This document shows, piece after piece, positions 51,641 to 64,000 of a stretch of DNA of 64,000 nucleotides (the stretch's first letter is position 1; every line of letters starts with the position of its first letter). The stretch comes from Lobosporangium transversale (taxonomy: Eukaryota; Mortierellomycota; Mortierellomycetes; Mortierellales; Mortierellaceae), in contig NW_019029007.1 in the NCBI RefSeq assembly GCF_002105155.1, positions 310,001 to 374,000 on the forward strand. The letters run 5' to 3'. The position numbers were made by a program, and so were the translations under genes. The notes beneath the pieces are model-generated. The model ran no database searches and was not told where the DNA came from. It saw only the letters and a list, made by a program, of their open reading frames with translations.

Positions 51641-53257
51641 TCATTGAGCAATTATTTTTTTTTTCTCTTCTTGTTCATTTTGGATTACCAACATCATCTC
51701 GATTGCTAGTAATGATGCAGCCAGGATATATGTGTGTGCTGTATGAATGGTAGTTTTTGCTGTGATGGATGGCAATAATTCAGTGACCGATGGCGCTTGC
51801 TTTTTAAAGGTAAGCTGATTGATTGTTCCCAACAAAGACTCTGTTTCATCATTGGTTTGTTCAGATTTGCTAACATAATGCGCGAGTTTCTGCTTGACCT
51901 CCTCTGGAACATCTTCACAAATTTCTTCGAGCCACCTGCACATCCTATCGGTATATTCATTTTCGCCTCCTTCTTCACCTCGCAGATATTAGCTGGGTCT
52001 TCAATCGCTTTGCAGTGATAGTTTCATGATTTGTTTCTGCACGATCCACTTCATTCTCCACTCTTCTTTTACTCCTGTCTTCATTTTTTCCAACTGATGA
52101 GTAGGGGTCAATAACATTGTAAACAACTCTGTATCTATGAAACAAATAAAGATAATAAAAAATTAACATCATGATACCAGAGGGTCAAGCTTGTCGCTCT
52201 TTTTGGCTAGACTCTTTCAAATATAAATGGTTTACTTAACAAAATCCTTATAATTGAAAAAGGACTAACCAAAAAGAGCGACAAGCTTGAACAAATTATC
52301 ATCTTTATGTGCATGACTGAATACCTTCGATGTCCACTCTGATATTATCGACTGAATTGAACTCTTCGTCTGATACAATAAAATCACCTGGAAACAAAAC
52401 CCACCTCGGCAAAACCTCCTTTCCAAGACGATTAAGATGTTTCAAGGTTTTTACTGTTGATTCGTACCGCTGATGCTTTTTTACGTAGTGCGGACCCAAA
52501 GCCTTCAGTCTCTCTCGAGTTATTTTGCACTGGACCTTTAATAACTTCTAGGCGAGGACGTTCTTTCCAGCATTTTCATAACGAACCAAAGCATTAAGAT
52601 GTCTAACGACATTAATGGAATGAGGGAATAAGAAATGCTTAGCTGCAAATTCACAGCACTTCAAAAGCAACTGCGCACAAAATTGATTTTCCATCTCAGG
52701 ACAATCATTCTGTTGCTTTAACCTGGTCCTAAGAGAGTAGAAATGTTGAAGTATTGATTTCATGGGGGGGAGGAAGGGAGGGGAGAACAAGTTACTCTGA
52801 AAAGAAGTCAATTTGGAAGACGCCTTTGTAGTGCAGGCAATAAAACTTCGTGTCTTTTCCATACGATGTTGATCCGAATATCTTCGTGCTCGTCGGTGGA
52901 TTGGACAGCTTGCAGATGTCATTCATTTGATATAACCATGAGTTAAGCATACATCGCTTGACTTTATGCTCATCGCTCCCCTCCTTACTTCGTATCGCTC
53001 CATTAAGGAGTGCAGCTTCTGCAAGGTAGATCTGATGGCCTTCTCCATTAACAGCAATCCCATCAGCTCTACTTGCAGATTCCTTCCTCTTAAATGCTTG
53101 ACCTCCATTTACGATAATCAACTTCTCAAAGCACCCCGTTTGGATTTCAAGCAAATCCAGGGCCCCGCTTATGAAATTCCAAGTAAAATACGAGCAGCCT
53201 TCTCTTTCATTAATTTTACTTGCAGTGATGGTATTGTTGTTACGGAATAACCTTGTA
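51641..53257 (-). CDS. Gene B, right copy: PD-(D/E)XK-like core protein
   Basis: Mirror of 31189-32804. The core SRADGIAVNGEGHQIYLAEA and following conserved-looking blocks are intact. In the exon near 52690-52560 this copy reads FCAQLLLKCCEFAAKHFLFP continuously. The left copy differs there by one base (GCTAGCATTT versus the right-arm sequence GCAGCTAAGCATTT). The tail is frame-shifted relative to the left near 51990. The intronic foldback lies at about 52183-52293. Confidence 0.53.
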
Positions 53258-53409
53258 CTAAAAAAAAATTATATAATCATTCTTAGTAAGAACCTCAATA
53301 TATTGTAGATGTATAATGAGGCTTTTTTTTTTTTTTTTTTTTTTTTTTTGATAACAAGGATCCTCAGGGTCATGGGGATTTATTTTCTACACTCTATGAA
53401 CAAAATGCT

Positions 53410-53570
53410 CCAGAAAATGTATAATGAGGCGTAGGTGTAAAATAAGCGGAGGTGCAAAAGAGGTGTAAGTGTAAAAAGAGGTGTAAAAAAAGGTGTAGGT
53501 GTAAAAAGAGGTGTAAAAAGAGGTGTAGGTGTAAAAAGAGGCGTAGGTGTAAAAAGAGGTGTAAAAAGAT
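53410..53570 (-). repeat. AGGTGTAAAAA minisatellite, right arm
   Basis: Mirror of the 30878-31035 array, with the same order of 12 and 18 bp units. Confidence 0.85.
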
Positions 53571-55844
53571 AGGTGTAATCGTTTTTAGAGCGGTATACTT
53601 ACTACGATCTTTCAATTGCAAGAAAATACCGAACAACGCGGTTGCTAGGATCCTGCTTGAACAAGGCTTACTTTGTCCATTCACGCTCTGACTCTTTTGA
53701 ATTCTTTTCTGCGTTGCTTTCACATGATTGTTATATTTTTACTGTTAATAGCTTAATCCGCCCAGTGCGGGAAGTGAGGTCGACCTGAGTATGGGACAGG
53801 TTAATTTTCCTTTGTACTAACCATACAATCTTCAGAATATATATCATTGTGTCTTTTTTTATTTTTTTTTTATTTTTAATTTCATGTAATACAATGTAAA
53901 ATATGTAATAAAGAATAGTGAATAGCAGCTGATTAGGCGGTGGATTTTGGTGAAACAAAGTATCAACGTTTATATGTCGACCAATAAAAAGCACGCAAGC
54001 GCGCCGAGGAATACATGTCGTATTTCCTTGGCGTTCTGAAAAGGAAAGGAAAAAAAAAAGGTCTGTTCGGATAAAACTGCCGCAGTACAGTTCGCGCGAT
54101 AGACTTTATATTCCTTATTAGGGATGAAGAGAGAGAATAGAAGAAGAGGATTAAGTACCAAACTTGACTGGTAGTTCCTGATGAACCTCATTACTAAGAA
54201 CCAAAAGGTACTCGCGCTTAATGCTGGTGAAAAACAGAGTATGCGAGTTTTAATATGCTTGTACTTTGGGTCTCGTCCTTTTACTCCAGCTACAGCACAT
54301 TGCTCACTGTTCTTTCTTTCTTTCTTTCTTTGTTGTATACCATACAAAGAGGGCAATGTGGCTCGTGCTCTTGTTGTGGGCAGGTAGGTTGTTGTATATA
54401 TGACCCTGCATATCTTTGAGGATGGAATGTTGTTCTCTTTCTCCACCTTGTAAGCATATGAAAATTGACGAATGATATCACAGGTGCACAGATTATTGAT
54501 TTCAATTCCCGCTATGCCGTTTTCTTTTCTTTTTTTTCTTGCATAAAAGCAAAAATGTCGTATTTGTATTGCTATTCAGTCAATACTTTGAGATCACAAA
54601 TTGGTTTCACTTACTATTTTTCCTGAGCGATTACAAAAACCACTCAGCATTCCTTTCTCCTTTTCTCCAAAGCACAATCCGCCAAAGAGCCCTCGCCGTC
54701 GACAGCAAGAAAGTATATGTCTATATAATGCATTATTTTGTATTATTCATTATATTTGACTCAATGGTTCTTTCCATACTCATTCATACAGCATTTGGAG
54801 ATAAAAAAGGTTAATTTTACCGAAGATGGACAATGTCTGCTTCTCTTATCTGCCGTGTAAATGTTTTGACCAACCAGAAAATAGAGTTTTCATGTGAACA
54901 TCTGACCGAAGGCGTCATGGCGGAAAATAAATAATTTTGTGGCATCCCTCTGAACGCGTTATCTCTTTACATTTTAAATATTTATTTTTTACTCACTCAT
55001 TCGCTTACCATTATACTTCACAATGGCTTTCTTTATTGCTGACATATGATGGATATTAGTATTATTATTTAATACCTTTGGCAGTGGGACACCAAGTTTC
55101 CTTTGCGTTGCTGTAAAACGTCATATCGACGACACAAAAAAGAAAAACAATTTTCATAAATGCCCTTCGTCTCCGCCAGCTTTTCTTTTCTTTTCTTTTC
55201 TCCTCTCCTCTCTTCACCCACATCCTCTCCACCTGCCCTTCACATGCCTTGCAAAGGCCACACAGAGGCCATAAAAAATGCTCTATCCCAGCCGTGAAAT
55301 ACAACTCACTATAGAGCCGTCATCAAGTAAGTATCTAACATATGCATGGCTTCGTTTTGTCTTGCCTATCGTCACCCACTGTTTAGCTATTGCTAAATGA
55401 ACCCAGCAGGTCCATTAACTTATTCCTTTTCTTTTACCTTTGTCCTTCTGATCATCGCAAGGAACACTACCTATGGATGCTCAGCGGCGACCATCCCAAA
55501 GACTGCAATAAGCTCATGCAGTGCTTACCAAATAGGGCCCAAACGGATTTGTAAGTACTCTTTCTTATTGAGTAAATAATTACACTTTTTTTTCTCTTTT
55601 GGTGCTATGCTGTTCTTTGTAATGAGATATGGTCTCCTGTACTCTGGTTACCAAATATTCTAACCACGTTTTTTTTTTTTTTTTTTTTTTTTTTTTCGAC
55701 TCTTTTCCTTAGAGGCCTATCCAATTCGATAAGGGCTCCGCTCCGTCCTACCATCGGAGCCCGGGGGCCACTCCGCCGGCCCTCTCCTGCTTCCTCCGAA
55801 CCTCGTCGGGCCCTCACGACCTCTTGAGGAAGGACAATTGTGGT

Positions 55845-56352
55845 GGTGCTAGAGAACTTCTAGTCTCTGAGCCTCACTTTGATCCGAGTGCCTCTGGGGA
55901 TTTCGTGTAGGACAGGATGACACACAGTTGCGGTAGCCTAAGAATGGTAAGTCAGTATCAATGAATTATTCACTGGACCTGTAGAGCTCGAGCCTCGGCC
56001 GTCAAGGAGATTCCCCCTCCAGCAGGATCAGGATCAGGATCAGGATCAGGTGTTATCGAGGCCTGGTAACACCTAAGGTAGGTGAAAAGGAAGACACAAA
56101 GAGCATATTAATTCTATTTTACCTTTGCTTTCGTTCTCTCTGATTAGATAGAATCTTTGGCAACTCGGTGCTCTATAGGGTTTTGTGGATAGTTCATTGC
56201 TACTGACTTATCATCCTTAGGTTATCCAATTAGCGATGCTGCGCCAGGGACGCCTGGTCGCAGTGGGTGCATGGCGTAGAGGCGTCATGTTGTGTGACCC
56301 CTGTTTCCTGCCGTCTGAACCAAAGGTGCTCTGGTCAAAGTGAGGCTCCATT
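55845..56352. repeat. Imperfect foldback (MITE-like) element, right arm
   Basis: Mirror of 28085-28600. GAGCCTCACTTTGATCC at about 55868 pairs with the inverted GTGAGGCTCC near 56339-56348. The GATCAG repeat lies at about 56024-56050. Confidence 0.6.
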
Positions 56353-56558
56353 GATTAGTCGTTCGATAGACCACTGCAATGGGACTTTCGCTTGAAGGAG
56401 CGAGGCCTACGATCCATGGAGGAAAGCAGAAGGCCTGGGAAAGAGCATCGGCCCAAGGTAGAGCGCCTAGGGAGATAGTCTCAGAGCTAACAACCAAAAC
56501 CAACAGCCAACAGCCAACAGCCAACGGCCAATATAAAAAAAACTTCAAAAAAAACTTG

Positions 56559-56589
<31 letters not shown>

Positions 56590-56624
56590 CAAAAAATTCA
56601 AAAAAACTTCAAAAAAAAAAAAAA

Positions 56625-57148
56625 AGAAAGACCTGAAGCCAGAAGTCAAAAACCAAAAGCTAAGAGTCAGAAACCAGAAGACAAAAGCCAGAAACCAAAA
56701 GCCAGAAACCAGAAGCCAGAAACCAGAAGCCAGAAACCAGAAGCCAGAAACCAGAAGCCAGAAACCAGAAGCCAGAAACCAGGAGCCAGAAGCCAGAAGC
56801 CAGAAACCAGAAGCCAAGCCAGAAACCAAAAGCCAGAAACCAGAAGACAAAAGCCAGAAGTCAGAAGCCAAAAGCCAGAAGCCAGAAACCAGAAGCCAGG
56901 AGTCAAAAACCAGAAGCCAAAATCCAGAAGCCAAAATCCAGAAAGCAGAAGCCAAAATCCAGAAAGCAGAAGCCAAAATCCAGAAAGCAGAAGCCAAAAT
57001 CCAGAAGCCAGGAGCCAGAAAGCAGAAGACAAAAGCCAGAAGCCAGGAGCCAGAAAGCAGAAGCCAAAAGCCAGAAGCCAGAAGCCAGAAGCCAAAAGTC
57101 AGAAGCTAGAAATCAGAAGCCAAAAGTCAGAAGCCAGAAAGCAAGTAG
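56625..57148 (-). repeat. Strand-asymmetric GCCAGAA minisatellite, right arm
   Basis: Mirror of 27290-27810. It differs from the left array by a 2 bp loss in one unit (AAGCCAAGCC at about 56812), which changes the artificial reading frames. No protein is inferred. Confidence 0.9.
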
Positions 57149-58706
57149 CAGATAGCAGTTAACTGCAAAAAAAAAAAAAAAAAAAAAAAAGAGTCCAGAC
57201 AATCAAAACCAGCCAACCAAGGGCAGCCTACCCAAAGCCAGGCCACTAGGCCCAGTCAACCAAGGTTACCAAGCCAAGGCGCCATCAAAGAACATACTAA
57301 AAAGCATCGTCAAATGAATCCAAGCAGACTAGGAAATATCCAGTCAAGCACATTTACCAAGGGCATCACCACTCTTGGCCTAAGACACAGCTTGAAAACC
57401 ACAACATAGTAAACAACTAACAATAAATATTAAAAGACAAGATCAGATACAGCGATCTTTGTCTTTTGTCTGAAATTTTGGTGGATCTGTGATTATTATG
57501 AATGCAAATGTCCTCAATAGAAATAGAAAATTAGTAGCGATAATAATGGTTGATTTAGGCTATGGATGATACCATTGTCATATACTATCAGTTCACTCAC
57601 GCCTTTTCCTCTTATGCTTGGCAAGGCGGCGGCATTTAAGCTTGGATTTCTTTTGCCACCATCCATATATCGGTTTCTCTTTACAAAAGCAAGGCACATG
57701 GTATACTCATTGCTCAGTCGACTCTTTTCTATCACATAATGGCTTTACTCATTCTCGTGCTCTTGATCGCTTTCAAGAACCACTCATCGCTTTATCCTCC
57801 CTTCGTAAGTGCTTTTAAAGACGAATGTATAAAGGGCCAATCTCAATTTTTTCTGTTCTCTTCTTTTTCTCTATGACCAAGATGACAGGTAAGCAACACT
57901 CTCCAAACATCCACTCCTACTGAGGCGCTCAGCCCTTTCACTATATGCTGTATAGCCCTTATTCTGGCTTTATATTTTCCTTTCTGCCTCTATCTTTCCT
58001 TGTCACTCTTAGGCCATAAACGATACGAATCCCCTACCCCCAAACCAGCCGGAGTGCAGTGGCTCTGGCCAACTCCATGGGCAACTGATGCTCCTATAAA
58101 CAAACGGTATCGACTCACCCAGCTATGTTCTCCTTGCTGAAACGGCCAGGACATCTCGTCCAACCAGCCAGGCAGGCTTGATCAGCCAACTAGGCTGTCA
58201 CTCCGTCACTCAGCCGGCTGGCTCCTCATCCAAACAGCTAGACCAGATCGCCCCAGCAGCTAGACCGCCTCCTTGAGCAACCCAAAGACATGGTGAGCAG
58301 GCCCTCTCTTCATGGTGCGCTCTGGACTGCGCCGATACTTGAAGACTGACGTCTCGCACCTGGAGAATGAAACCAAAGATCCACAGTGAGCCTAGACAAA
58401 CACGTCATAAGAAAAAAAATCATAAAAAAACAACACAAACTGAACTAACACAAAACAATCTTTATTATAGCAGTGGTATATACAACGCGAACAAACTCTA
58501 AGCAACACATATCCAAGGTCCAAACGGGCATACACCTGAGCTGATTCTTCAACGGACCATGCGGTGGTGGAGTCCTTCGATTGGGTAGACGGGTGGGGAT
58601 AAGAGGGTGGGCAAATAGGTGTGTGTGGGTGTGTGTGGGTGTGTGCGGGCGTTTGCGAGGCCATGGGGCCTGACCTGACGGAGCATGATGTGGGCCAGGC
58701 CGGTGT

Positions 58707-58859
58707 GTTCTAGACAATGGCTTGGGAGGATGTTTTTGATGAAAATAAAGAAGAAATACCTCTCAAGCTGGCCAAGAGTCTGGCCGCCTGTAGCTTAGGG
58801 TGCAATCAGGTAAGTTAGATAGCTAGATAGCATATAACTACTTAATAAAGAAGTAAAAG
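58707..58859 (+). pseudogene. Truncated duplicate of first exon of the SMG9-linked gene
   Basis: The plus strand repeats the exon beginning MAWEDVFDENKEEIPLKLAK and the donor GTAAGTTAG, then keeps about 50 bp of intron 1 before the arm ends at 58859. No downstream exons follow. The 5' flank is also duplicated, so the promoter may still be active and would transcribe toward the 3' end of NF-YC on the opposite strand. Confidence 0.8.
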
Positions 58860-59448
58860 TAAGAAGCTGCACTTAATCCAAAGAACTTGTGTCATCTCTT
58901 TTAACACACCAAGACTCTAGTAGGAGTATATCTGTGACGTTGTGCTAGCGTTGAAGACAAATCATTGTGAGTAATGTGGCCTGGAGCGATATCACCACCA
59001 GAAGAGATTTGTCACTAGAAAGCAAAGTAGCGGCGACTTCCGCTTTTTTAACCGTTTGTTTTGAGATTCAACTTGGATCTCTCACACATTAGGAGGTACG
59101 TCTGTCCATGGTTTCTTCTACAAAACAGGTTGAGCTCGACCCTAATATGATATAGGTAAATTTAACTTGTCAAATATCTAAAGAGAAATTGTTCATTGAT
59201 TTGCAATGGGTGTGTGCGCGAAAGATAACCTTGTCTCATATCAGATTGAGAGGAGTTTAATGAGCGTTTATGACATGTATTTTTTTTTATAAAACCTATC
59301 AGTTTGCAAATAAGGAGATGGTGCATTCGTCTAGAGCAAGTCTTCAGGTATAACGGGTAGGTACTCTACTTTATTGTTCATGGGTTTAGAGTAGAGAATA
59401 ACCAAAATGACAATGAATGAAAAGTATAATGAAGTTGGTTTAGTTCAG
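58860..59448. other. Unique DNA just outside the right palindrome junction
   Basis: Begins TAAGAAGCTGCACTTAATCC directly after the last shared base (58859). No coding sequence is recognised. It should contain the 3' UTR and terminator of the NF-YC gene. I see no transposon end or direct repeat at the junction. Confidence 0.5.
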
Positions 59449-60062
59449 CTAATGAACCGTTTCAAGAGTGCAATAAAGAGTGTCGTTACTCTTGTGCTGT
59501 GTAACCAACTGATCCCCCACGAGAGCTGGTGGCTGATGTTGTTGTTGCTGTTGTTGTTGAGAATGATATGATTGTGCAGCTGCAGCCTGCTGTTGCTGGT
59601 ACTGAACGTACTGTTGAAACTGCTCTGGGGACATGACTGGTAGATTGAGGCACCGTCGATCGCATGAGCATATCCTGCCAATCCTCCTGCGCTTTGAGCG
59701 TAATACTGACTGTATTGATCATCATAGTTTCAGCCTATATATATATATAAACCATCAGGATATTGATATTTATAAAATAACTCTTCTTTTGCAGTTATCT
59801 CGCCTTCCAACTTACGTTGGGTGCAGGATCCTCGCGCGCGGATGATCTTTTTGTTTTAGGTGGTTCCTCTCGAGGACAATATCAATTAAAAAGTCGAATT
59901 GATCTGACCGTGAGACCGCGCTGGCGACGTCGCTCCTCTGTAATGTCCTTCTCTTGTTTTCTTCCGCATGCATCCAAGCACGCCGTGTGATTTCACAAAT
60001 GAAAATCTCGCACGCTTTTGAAAACAGTATAGGTGCTTCCGCTGAAATCATCTTTTTATAAC

Positions 60063-60095
<33 letters not shown>

Positions 60096-60397
60096 ATTAG
60101 ATTGGTTTATTTAGCCCAGTTTTTTCTCTCTCTCTATTCCACTCTGTATTCCTCGAGATATTCTTAGTTGCGTAATATTACCTTAACCTCAGGATCAGAT
60201 TTCATGACCTTTTTGATACGCGCCAGCGGTAATGGATGGACTTTATAATCAGAATCAAACTGTTCAGCAGCAATAACCTGTTCCTCCCAAAACTCCTGTG
60301 CAAACTGTTGCTGTTGCTGCTGAACTGTCACAGAACCTTGAGCCGAGGACGAGGCACCCGTAGAAGCAGAGGATGTGCTGGATGTCGGTTGTTTCAT
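59449..60397 (-). CDS. HAP5: NF-YC / Hap5 CCAAT-binding factor subunit
   Basis: Histone-fold subunit of the trimeric CCAAT-binding transcription factor (NF-Y/HAP) in the nucleus. Start at 60397: [20 protein letters not shown], a polyQ stretch, then [39 protein letters not shown]. After an intron with an A run (about 60179-60054) come [40 protein letters not shown] and [10 protein letters not shown]. These are the conserved NF-YC histone fold and CBF-interaction segments. The next exon boundary is near 59813 (GTAAGT). The last exon (about 59740-59449) is Tyr/Gln-rich ([20 protein letters not shown]), as in activation domains of this family. One base appears missing at about 59872, just after DIV, where the family has PRE(E); adding one base restores that register up to the splice donor. 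Confidence 0.94.
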
Positions 60398-60860
60398 GCA
60401 TATCAGGCACTTTGTGGGCCATACTTTTTTTTTTTTTTTTTTTTTTTTGATTTGTGATAAAATAATAGACGGTCTTTCTCTTAAAAAAATGCTATTGGCT
60501 GAAAGAGGTACAGCAAAGTTCTTGCGTGTGAATTCTTGAATCCGAAAAGGATGTGTCTAGCGCAAAATGTCGAAAGAAACAAAAAAAAAGGCAGAAAGCA
60601 ATGGTTAGTGCAATGAGAGCAGGTGCAAAAAGTGCAAAAGTGCAATAGTGCAAAGTGCAAGGTGTTCAATGTGTTAAAAAGGATGAACTTTTTTTTTCTG
60701 TTCTTATCCTTCAGGGACACTCAAGGAAAAAAAAAAGCCAGGCCAGGCGCTGAATTCACGTGACCAAGATGCAGCAAACCAAGCCAGGATATCAGAAAGT
60801 TGAACACCAAATGTACCATGAAATGTGCTCTATTCCCACACAGACGTTTTCATGCACCAA
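60398..60860. promoter_or_regulatory. Divergent intergenic region upstream of NF-YC
   Basis: Contains a T run of 25 at 60425-60449 and a repeated GTGCAA word (AAAGTGCAAAAGTGCAATAG) around 60625-60665. No coding sequence is recognised. Confidence 0.4.
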
Positions 60861-61336
60861 ATGGCGCTATTCACATCCTCAAGGATGATGTTTGAAGATC
60901 ATACAACATTTGATTTTTTTATTCCTCAAACTTCAATACAAAGGGCTATTGCGGATGGCCAGGTTTCCTAAAAGATTTATGAGACAGTTGTTTCAGAAAT
61001 ATTCTTCATCCATGCGAAGCAATTTCAGGGGTAAGAATGGTTACTCAGCCTCAGATTTGAATTCACATACTTTTGTCTTAAATGAAGTGAAGAAAGTCGA
61101 ACCTTTTTATCTTATGAGCTTAGTTTGAATATTGTGTGTTTTTTTTTTTTTGTCATGATGGATGTCAACGGACCAAAATATACCCTATTCGGATCAACAA
61201 TGTTGCTCATGTTGGTATAAGCGCAATGGCTATGTCACTGAAATTGAGAAAGAGAGCATCCGAAGGGACAAAGTTGTTGCTGACATTAATATTTGACCCG
61301 ATAATAGACAAGGTTCCAGCCTACATCATTTTTTAA
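60861..61336 (+). CDS. Possible unidentified small gene
   Basis: From the ATG at 60861 the frame reads MALFTSSRMMFEDHTTFDFF, then IPQTSIQRAIADGQVS and a TAA at 60969-60971. Protein-like sequence continues in the same register after it (KIYETVVSEIFFIHAKQF) to a GTAAGA donor near 61030. After a T run at 61140 another open stretch reaches 61336 (ISAMAMSLKLRKRASEGTKL). The composition suggests a real but broken or mis-sequenced gene. No family is recognised. Confidence 0.35.
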
Positions 61337-61765
61337 TTAAAAAAAAAAAAAAAAAAAAAAAAGTAAAGGCATTAAGAATAGTTGTTTGAGTGAACGTGTA
61401 GGGATTCGTCTTCGGAAGTAATACTTTATTTAACTTCATGTTGGGCAAAGAGGATTGGGCTTTGTTGTGCAAAGCTGTGCCTTCAAGCTCAGAGAAAGGA
61501 AAAGAGGATTGAGCATGCCACACTTCTCGCTCTCACATTCTTCTCTCTCTCACTCACTCTCTCTTTTTTTTTTTCTTTTTCTTTTTCTTTTTTCTATTTC
61601 TTCTCTTTCTCTCTTTACTCTTCACTCTTCACTCCCCATTTCTTCTTTGATTATTTGACCTGCAATCGTCATTACTCTGGTTCATCTATTCTGAGCGTGC
61701 ATTTTACTGTTAAATCTAATCTGTGCTCCAAATAGTTTATTTATTTATTTATTTTTTTTTCAGAC

Positions 61766-64000
61766 ATGAGCCACTACTCACAATCTAGTGACTCAACTCG
61801 TCCACTTAATCTCAGCGCTTTGCTTGCGGAAGAGCAGCAGCGACAGCACATGAAGCAGGTTGAGGGTTTGACAAAACTCCCCGATGCGCTTCTCCAAAAC
61901 TCGACGATACAAACGCCATAGCCCCCAAACACCAGAATCGTTGCAGAAGTTGGACCGGGTACGCTATTGGCCGTGTCGTGAAATACAGAAAGAGCGACCC
62001 GGGCGCACTACAAACCCCTATTCAAGAAGAGAGCCAGTCTAGTCCGACACCCAGAAGCGGAACCAGCAGCAACGTCATCAGCATTGGTACTCATACTTCC
62101 TACCATCCCAATTCCTTCGAAGTGAAAGCTCAGAAGTAGTACTGACCTACTTCAAGCACCAGAGCCAGCTGTAGGTTTTTTTTTTTTTTTTTTTTTTTTT
62201 GCAAAAATGACGTACAGTCCGTGAGAAGAAACTAACTTTTTTTTTTTTTTTATATTTTTTCAACTTACAGTACCTCCTCGCCCAGCAATTCCACCTAGAA
62301 AGCTGACAACAATAGATCATGCTGCAAATGCTTTCACTAACTCTTCCGTGGTAAAATCTGGAGACGATAGAATTTACAGTTGAATCCTTGGCTGTGACAG
62401 GCGCAGCAGCCCCAGCATTTTTGTTTCAAAAAGATGAAAAAGGGCGCAGCCAGTAAGTTTTTTACTCTAGTTGGAGGAAGCCCTTGAGTATTATCCATTA
62501 CATCTGTTGCAACCGTTTCGGTGCATGTCTTTATGACTCTCTGGACAATGATTTGTTTCTTTCCTGAGCTATGACATTTTCCCTCTACAGTCTAGTAAAG
62601 GGGTGCCCAAAACTGGAATATTTTTGTCATTTGACTTTGACAACCAACATTTCTGATCAGAGACATATTTATCATGCTATTCAACGTCGTGATTATGTCA
62701 TGAGCAAGTTCGCTTGATGAACGTTCGCAAAGAAAAATCCAACTCAATTAACCTGACCCTCTAATTTATCATTTCCTGTATAGCCACCCATCCTTTTTCA
62801 GCTGATTTAAGGTATGGTTCATTTTGGCATCAAGTAAAAAATTTACGTTAAAGATTTGTACCTTTCAACAAGGGTTTTAGTACTGACCCTATTATCTCTG
62901 TCTGAATTGTATCGTTAGCTCGGTATTGTCGACTCGGAATCAGATCCTGGGGCTGGAATACATATGATCTTCCGCGTTGAGTTCAATATGGAGATATCAA
63001 ATGGTTATCCGTCGAACACTTTACGACTCTATAAACTGCACCTGACTTTAACAGCCAAGCGATATCGAAACATACCAGATTCCCTGACAGGTCTGATTAA
63101 CTGCCAATGTAATGGTTGCCTTCGTTTTTTTATTGCAAATATTTGTCTGACCGGAAACTGGGCTATTGGTGTGTATAGGTAGCATGGGCGTTGTTGTTTT
63201 CAAGGACACAGCTGTAAGGGAGACAAACTTGGCTCGCCGCAACTACAAATTACCTCTTGCAGTGATGCAGGCGCTCAATGGCACAGTTGCTATGATCTTT
63301 ACGAGTTCCTTGAGATTTCAGCATTGTCGCTAACCAAAGATATGGGTTGGAAAGGTAAAGAGGGTACGTGGAAACCAAAGTCGTCGATATTACCAAAACA
63401 TTCTGTGGAATACCATAGAATTCTCGGAGTACACTCGATCATGGGCTATCCTTCGCGATTCTTATATGGCATTTTTGCCTGATATTAGCTCAGATGATGT
63501 TCGGACGTGTTCATCTTTGATCAAAACTTTTATGTTAAGCATAAAGAACAGGTCCTTGGCCTTAATTTGCATCATATTGAGATTGGAAACATGCATCGCA
63601 AGGTTGAGATGAAAGGCGGGTATAACCGAGAGATGATTGAGTGGGTGGATCACATCAAAAAGATGGAGCAAGCAAGCCCTTGGGTCAAGAATCACCGCTT
63701 TGATAGCTTCGCACCTGAACGTGAGGATGCAAAGATTCGCTATTATGTTGATGGCAAGGACTACTTTCATGCAGTTTCAGATGCCATCCTGGCGGCCAAA
63801 AACGAAATTTATATTGCGGACTGGTGGCTGTCTCCCGAATTGGTAATTATCTTGTTTTTATTTTTTTAGGTTGCAGCTGACGTTCGATAAAACTATAACC
63901 AACTTTTAATGATTTTACATTATCCCAACTTTGTATTTTTGTAAAAAGTACCTTCGGCGTCCACCTGAGAAAAACGAAGAATTTAGGTTGGACCGATTGC
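61766..64000 (+). CDS. PLD1/SPO14-like: Phospholipase D, PX-PH type (partial, 3' end beyond window)
   Basis: Hydrolyses phosphatidylcholine to phosphatidic acid at membranes. A low-complexity N-terminus starts at 61766 (MSHYSQSSDSTRPLNLSALL), continues as Ser/Pro-rich blocks (PTPRSGTSSNVISIGTHTS) and PPRPAIPPRKLTTIDHAANA (62270-62340), with introns marked by T runs. A PX-domain region around 62940-63070 includes GDIKW-, IRR- and YKLHLTLTAKR-like blocks. A PH-like region follows near 63340-63480 (SWAILRDSYMAFLPDISSDD). The best-preserved exon, 63507-63837, includes VLGLNLHHIEIGN, REMIEWVDHIKKME, ASPWVKNHRFDSFAPERED, VDGKDYFHAVSDAILAAKNE and IYIADWWLSPEL, the segment leading into the first HKD motif. 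After an intron the window ends in YLRRPPEKNEEFRLDR. At least three one-base deletions break the PX region (about 62984, 63003 and 63028). Confidence 0.9.

Overview
The window is nuclear DNA from an early-diverging fungus, most likely Mucoromycota in the broad sense and probably close to Mortierella. The reasons are short GT-AG introns, AT-rich spacers, a fungal HAL4/SAT4-type kinase, a Crinkler-family gene, and SMG9 and NF-YC homologues with long polyglutamine stretches. Runs of 18-35 A or T occur about every 2 kb in introns and spacers. The species assignment is inference.

Left unique flank (1-25.6 kb). In order: GTP cyclohydrolase I (minus, 3' end cut by the window edge), a roughly 4 kb spacer, a Ser/Pro-rich gene of unknown function, the spliceosomal zinc-finger protein PHF5A/Rds3, a convergent nuclear protein with an AT-hook and a PHD-like finger, a glutamine-dependent asparagine synthetase, a glutamate-cysteine ligase regulatory-subunit homologue, a HAL4/SAT4-type kinase, and an SMG9-like nonsense-mediated-decay factor on the minus strand. 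These are ordinary housekeeping genes.

Centre (25,578-58,859). This 33.3 kb block is a giant palindrome: arms of about 16.58 kb (25,578-42,157) and 16.57 kb (42,291-58,859) in inverted orientation around a 133 bp unique spacer (42,158-42,290). The stretches compared by eye are near-identical and differ mainly by single-base indels. Each arm carries the first exon of the gene that reads into SMG9, strand-asymmetric minisatellites, a foldback element of about 500 bp, a Crinkler-like gene with a PD-(D/E)XK-like C-terminus, two further genes with a similar D...E core (gene A and gene B, named here), and several small unidentified genes. The two copies of gene A lie tail to tail across the spacer, so read-through would give a long hairpin RNA. 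The left junction looks ancestral because its gene continues outside the arm. The right junction cuts that gene in intron 1.

Right unique flank (58.9-64 kb). NF-YC/Hap5 (minus), one possible unidentified gene, and the 5' part of a PX-PH-type phospholipase D (plus, cut by the window edge).

A caution applies throughout. Many conserved genes carry single-base frame breaks, and every one I could resolve is repaired by adding one base. That pattern fits deletion-type consensus errors better than real gene decay, so apparent pseudogenes here should be read with care.
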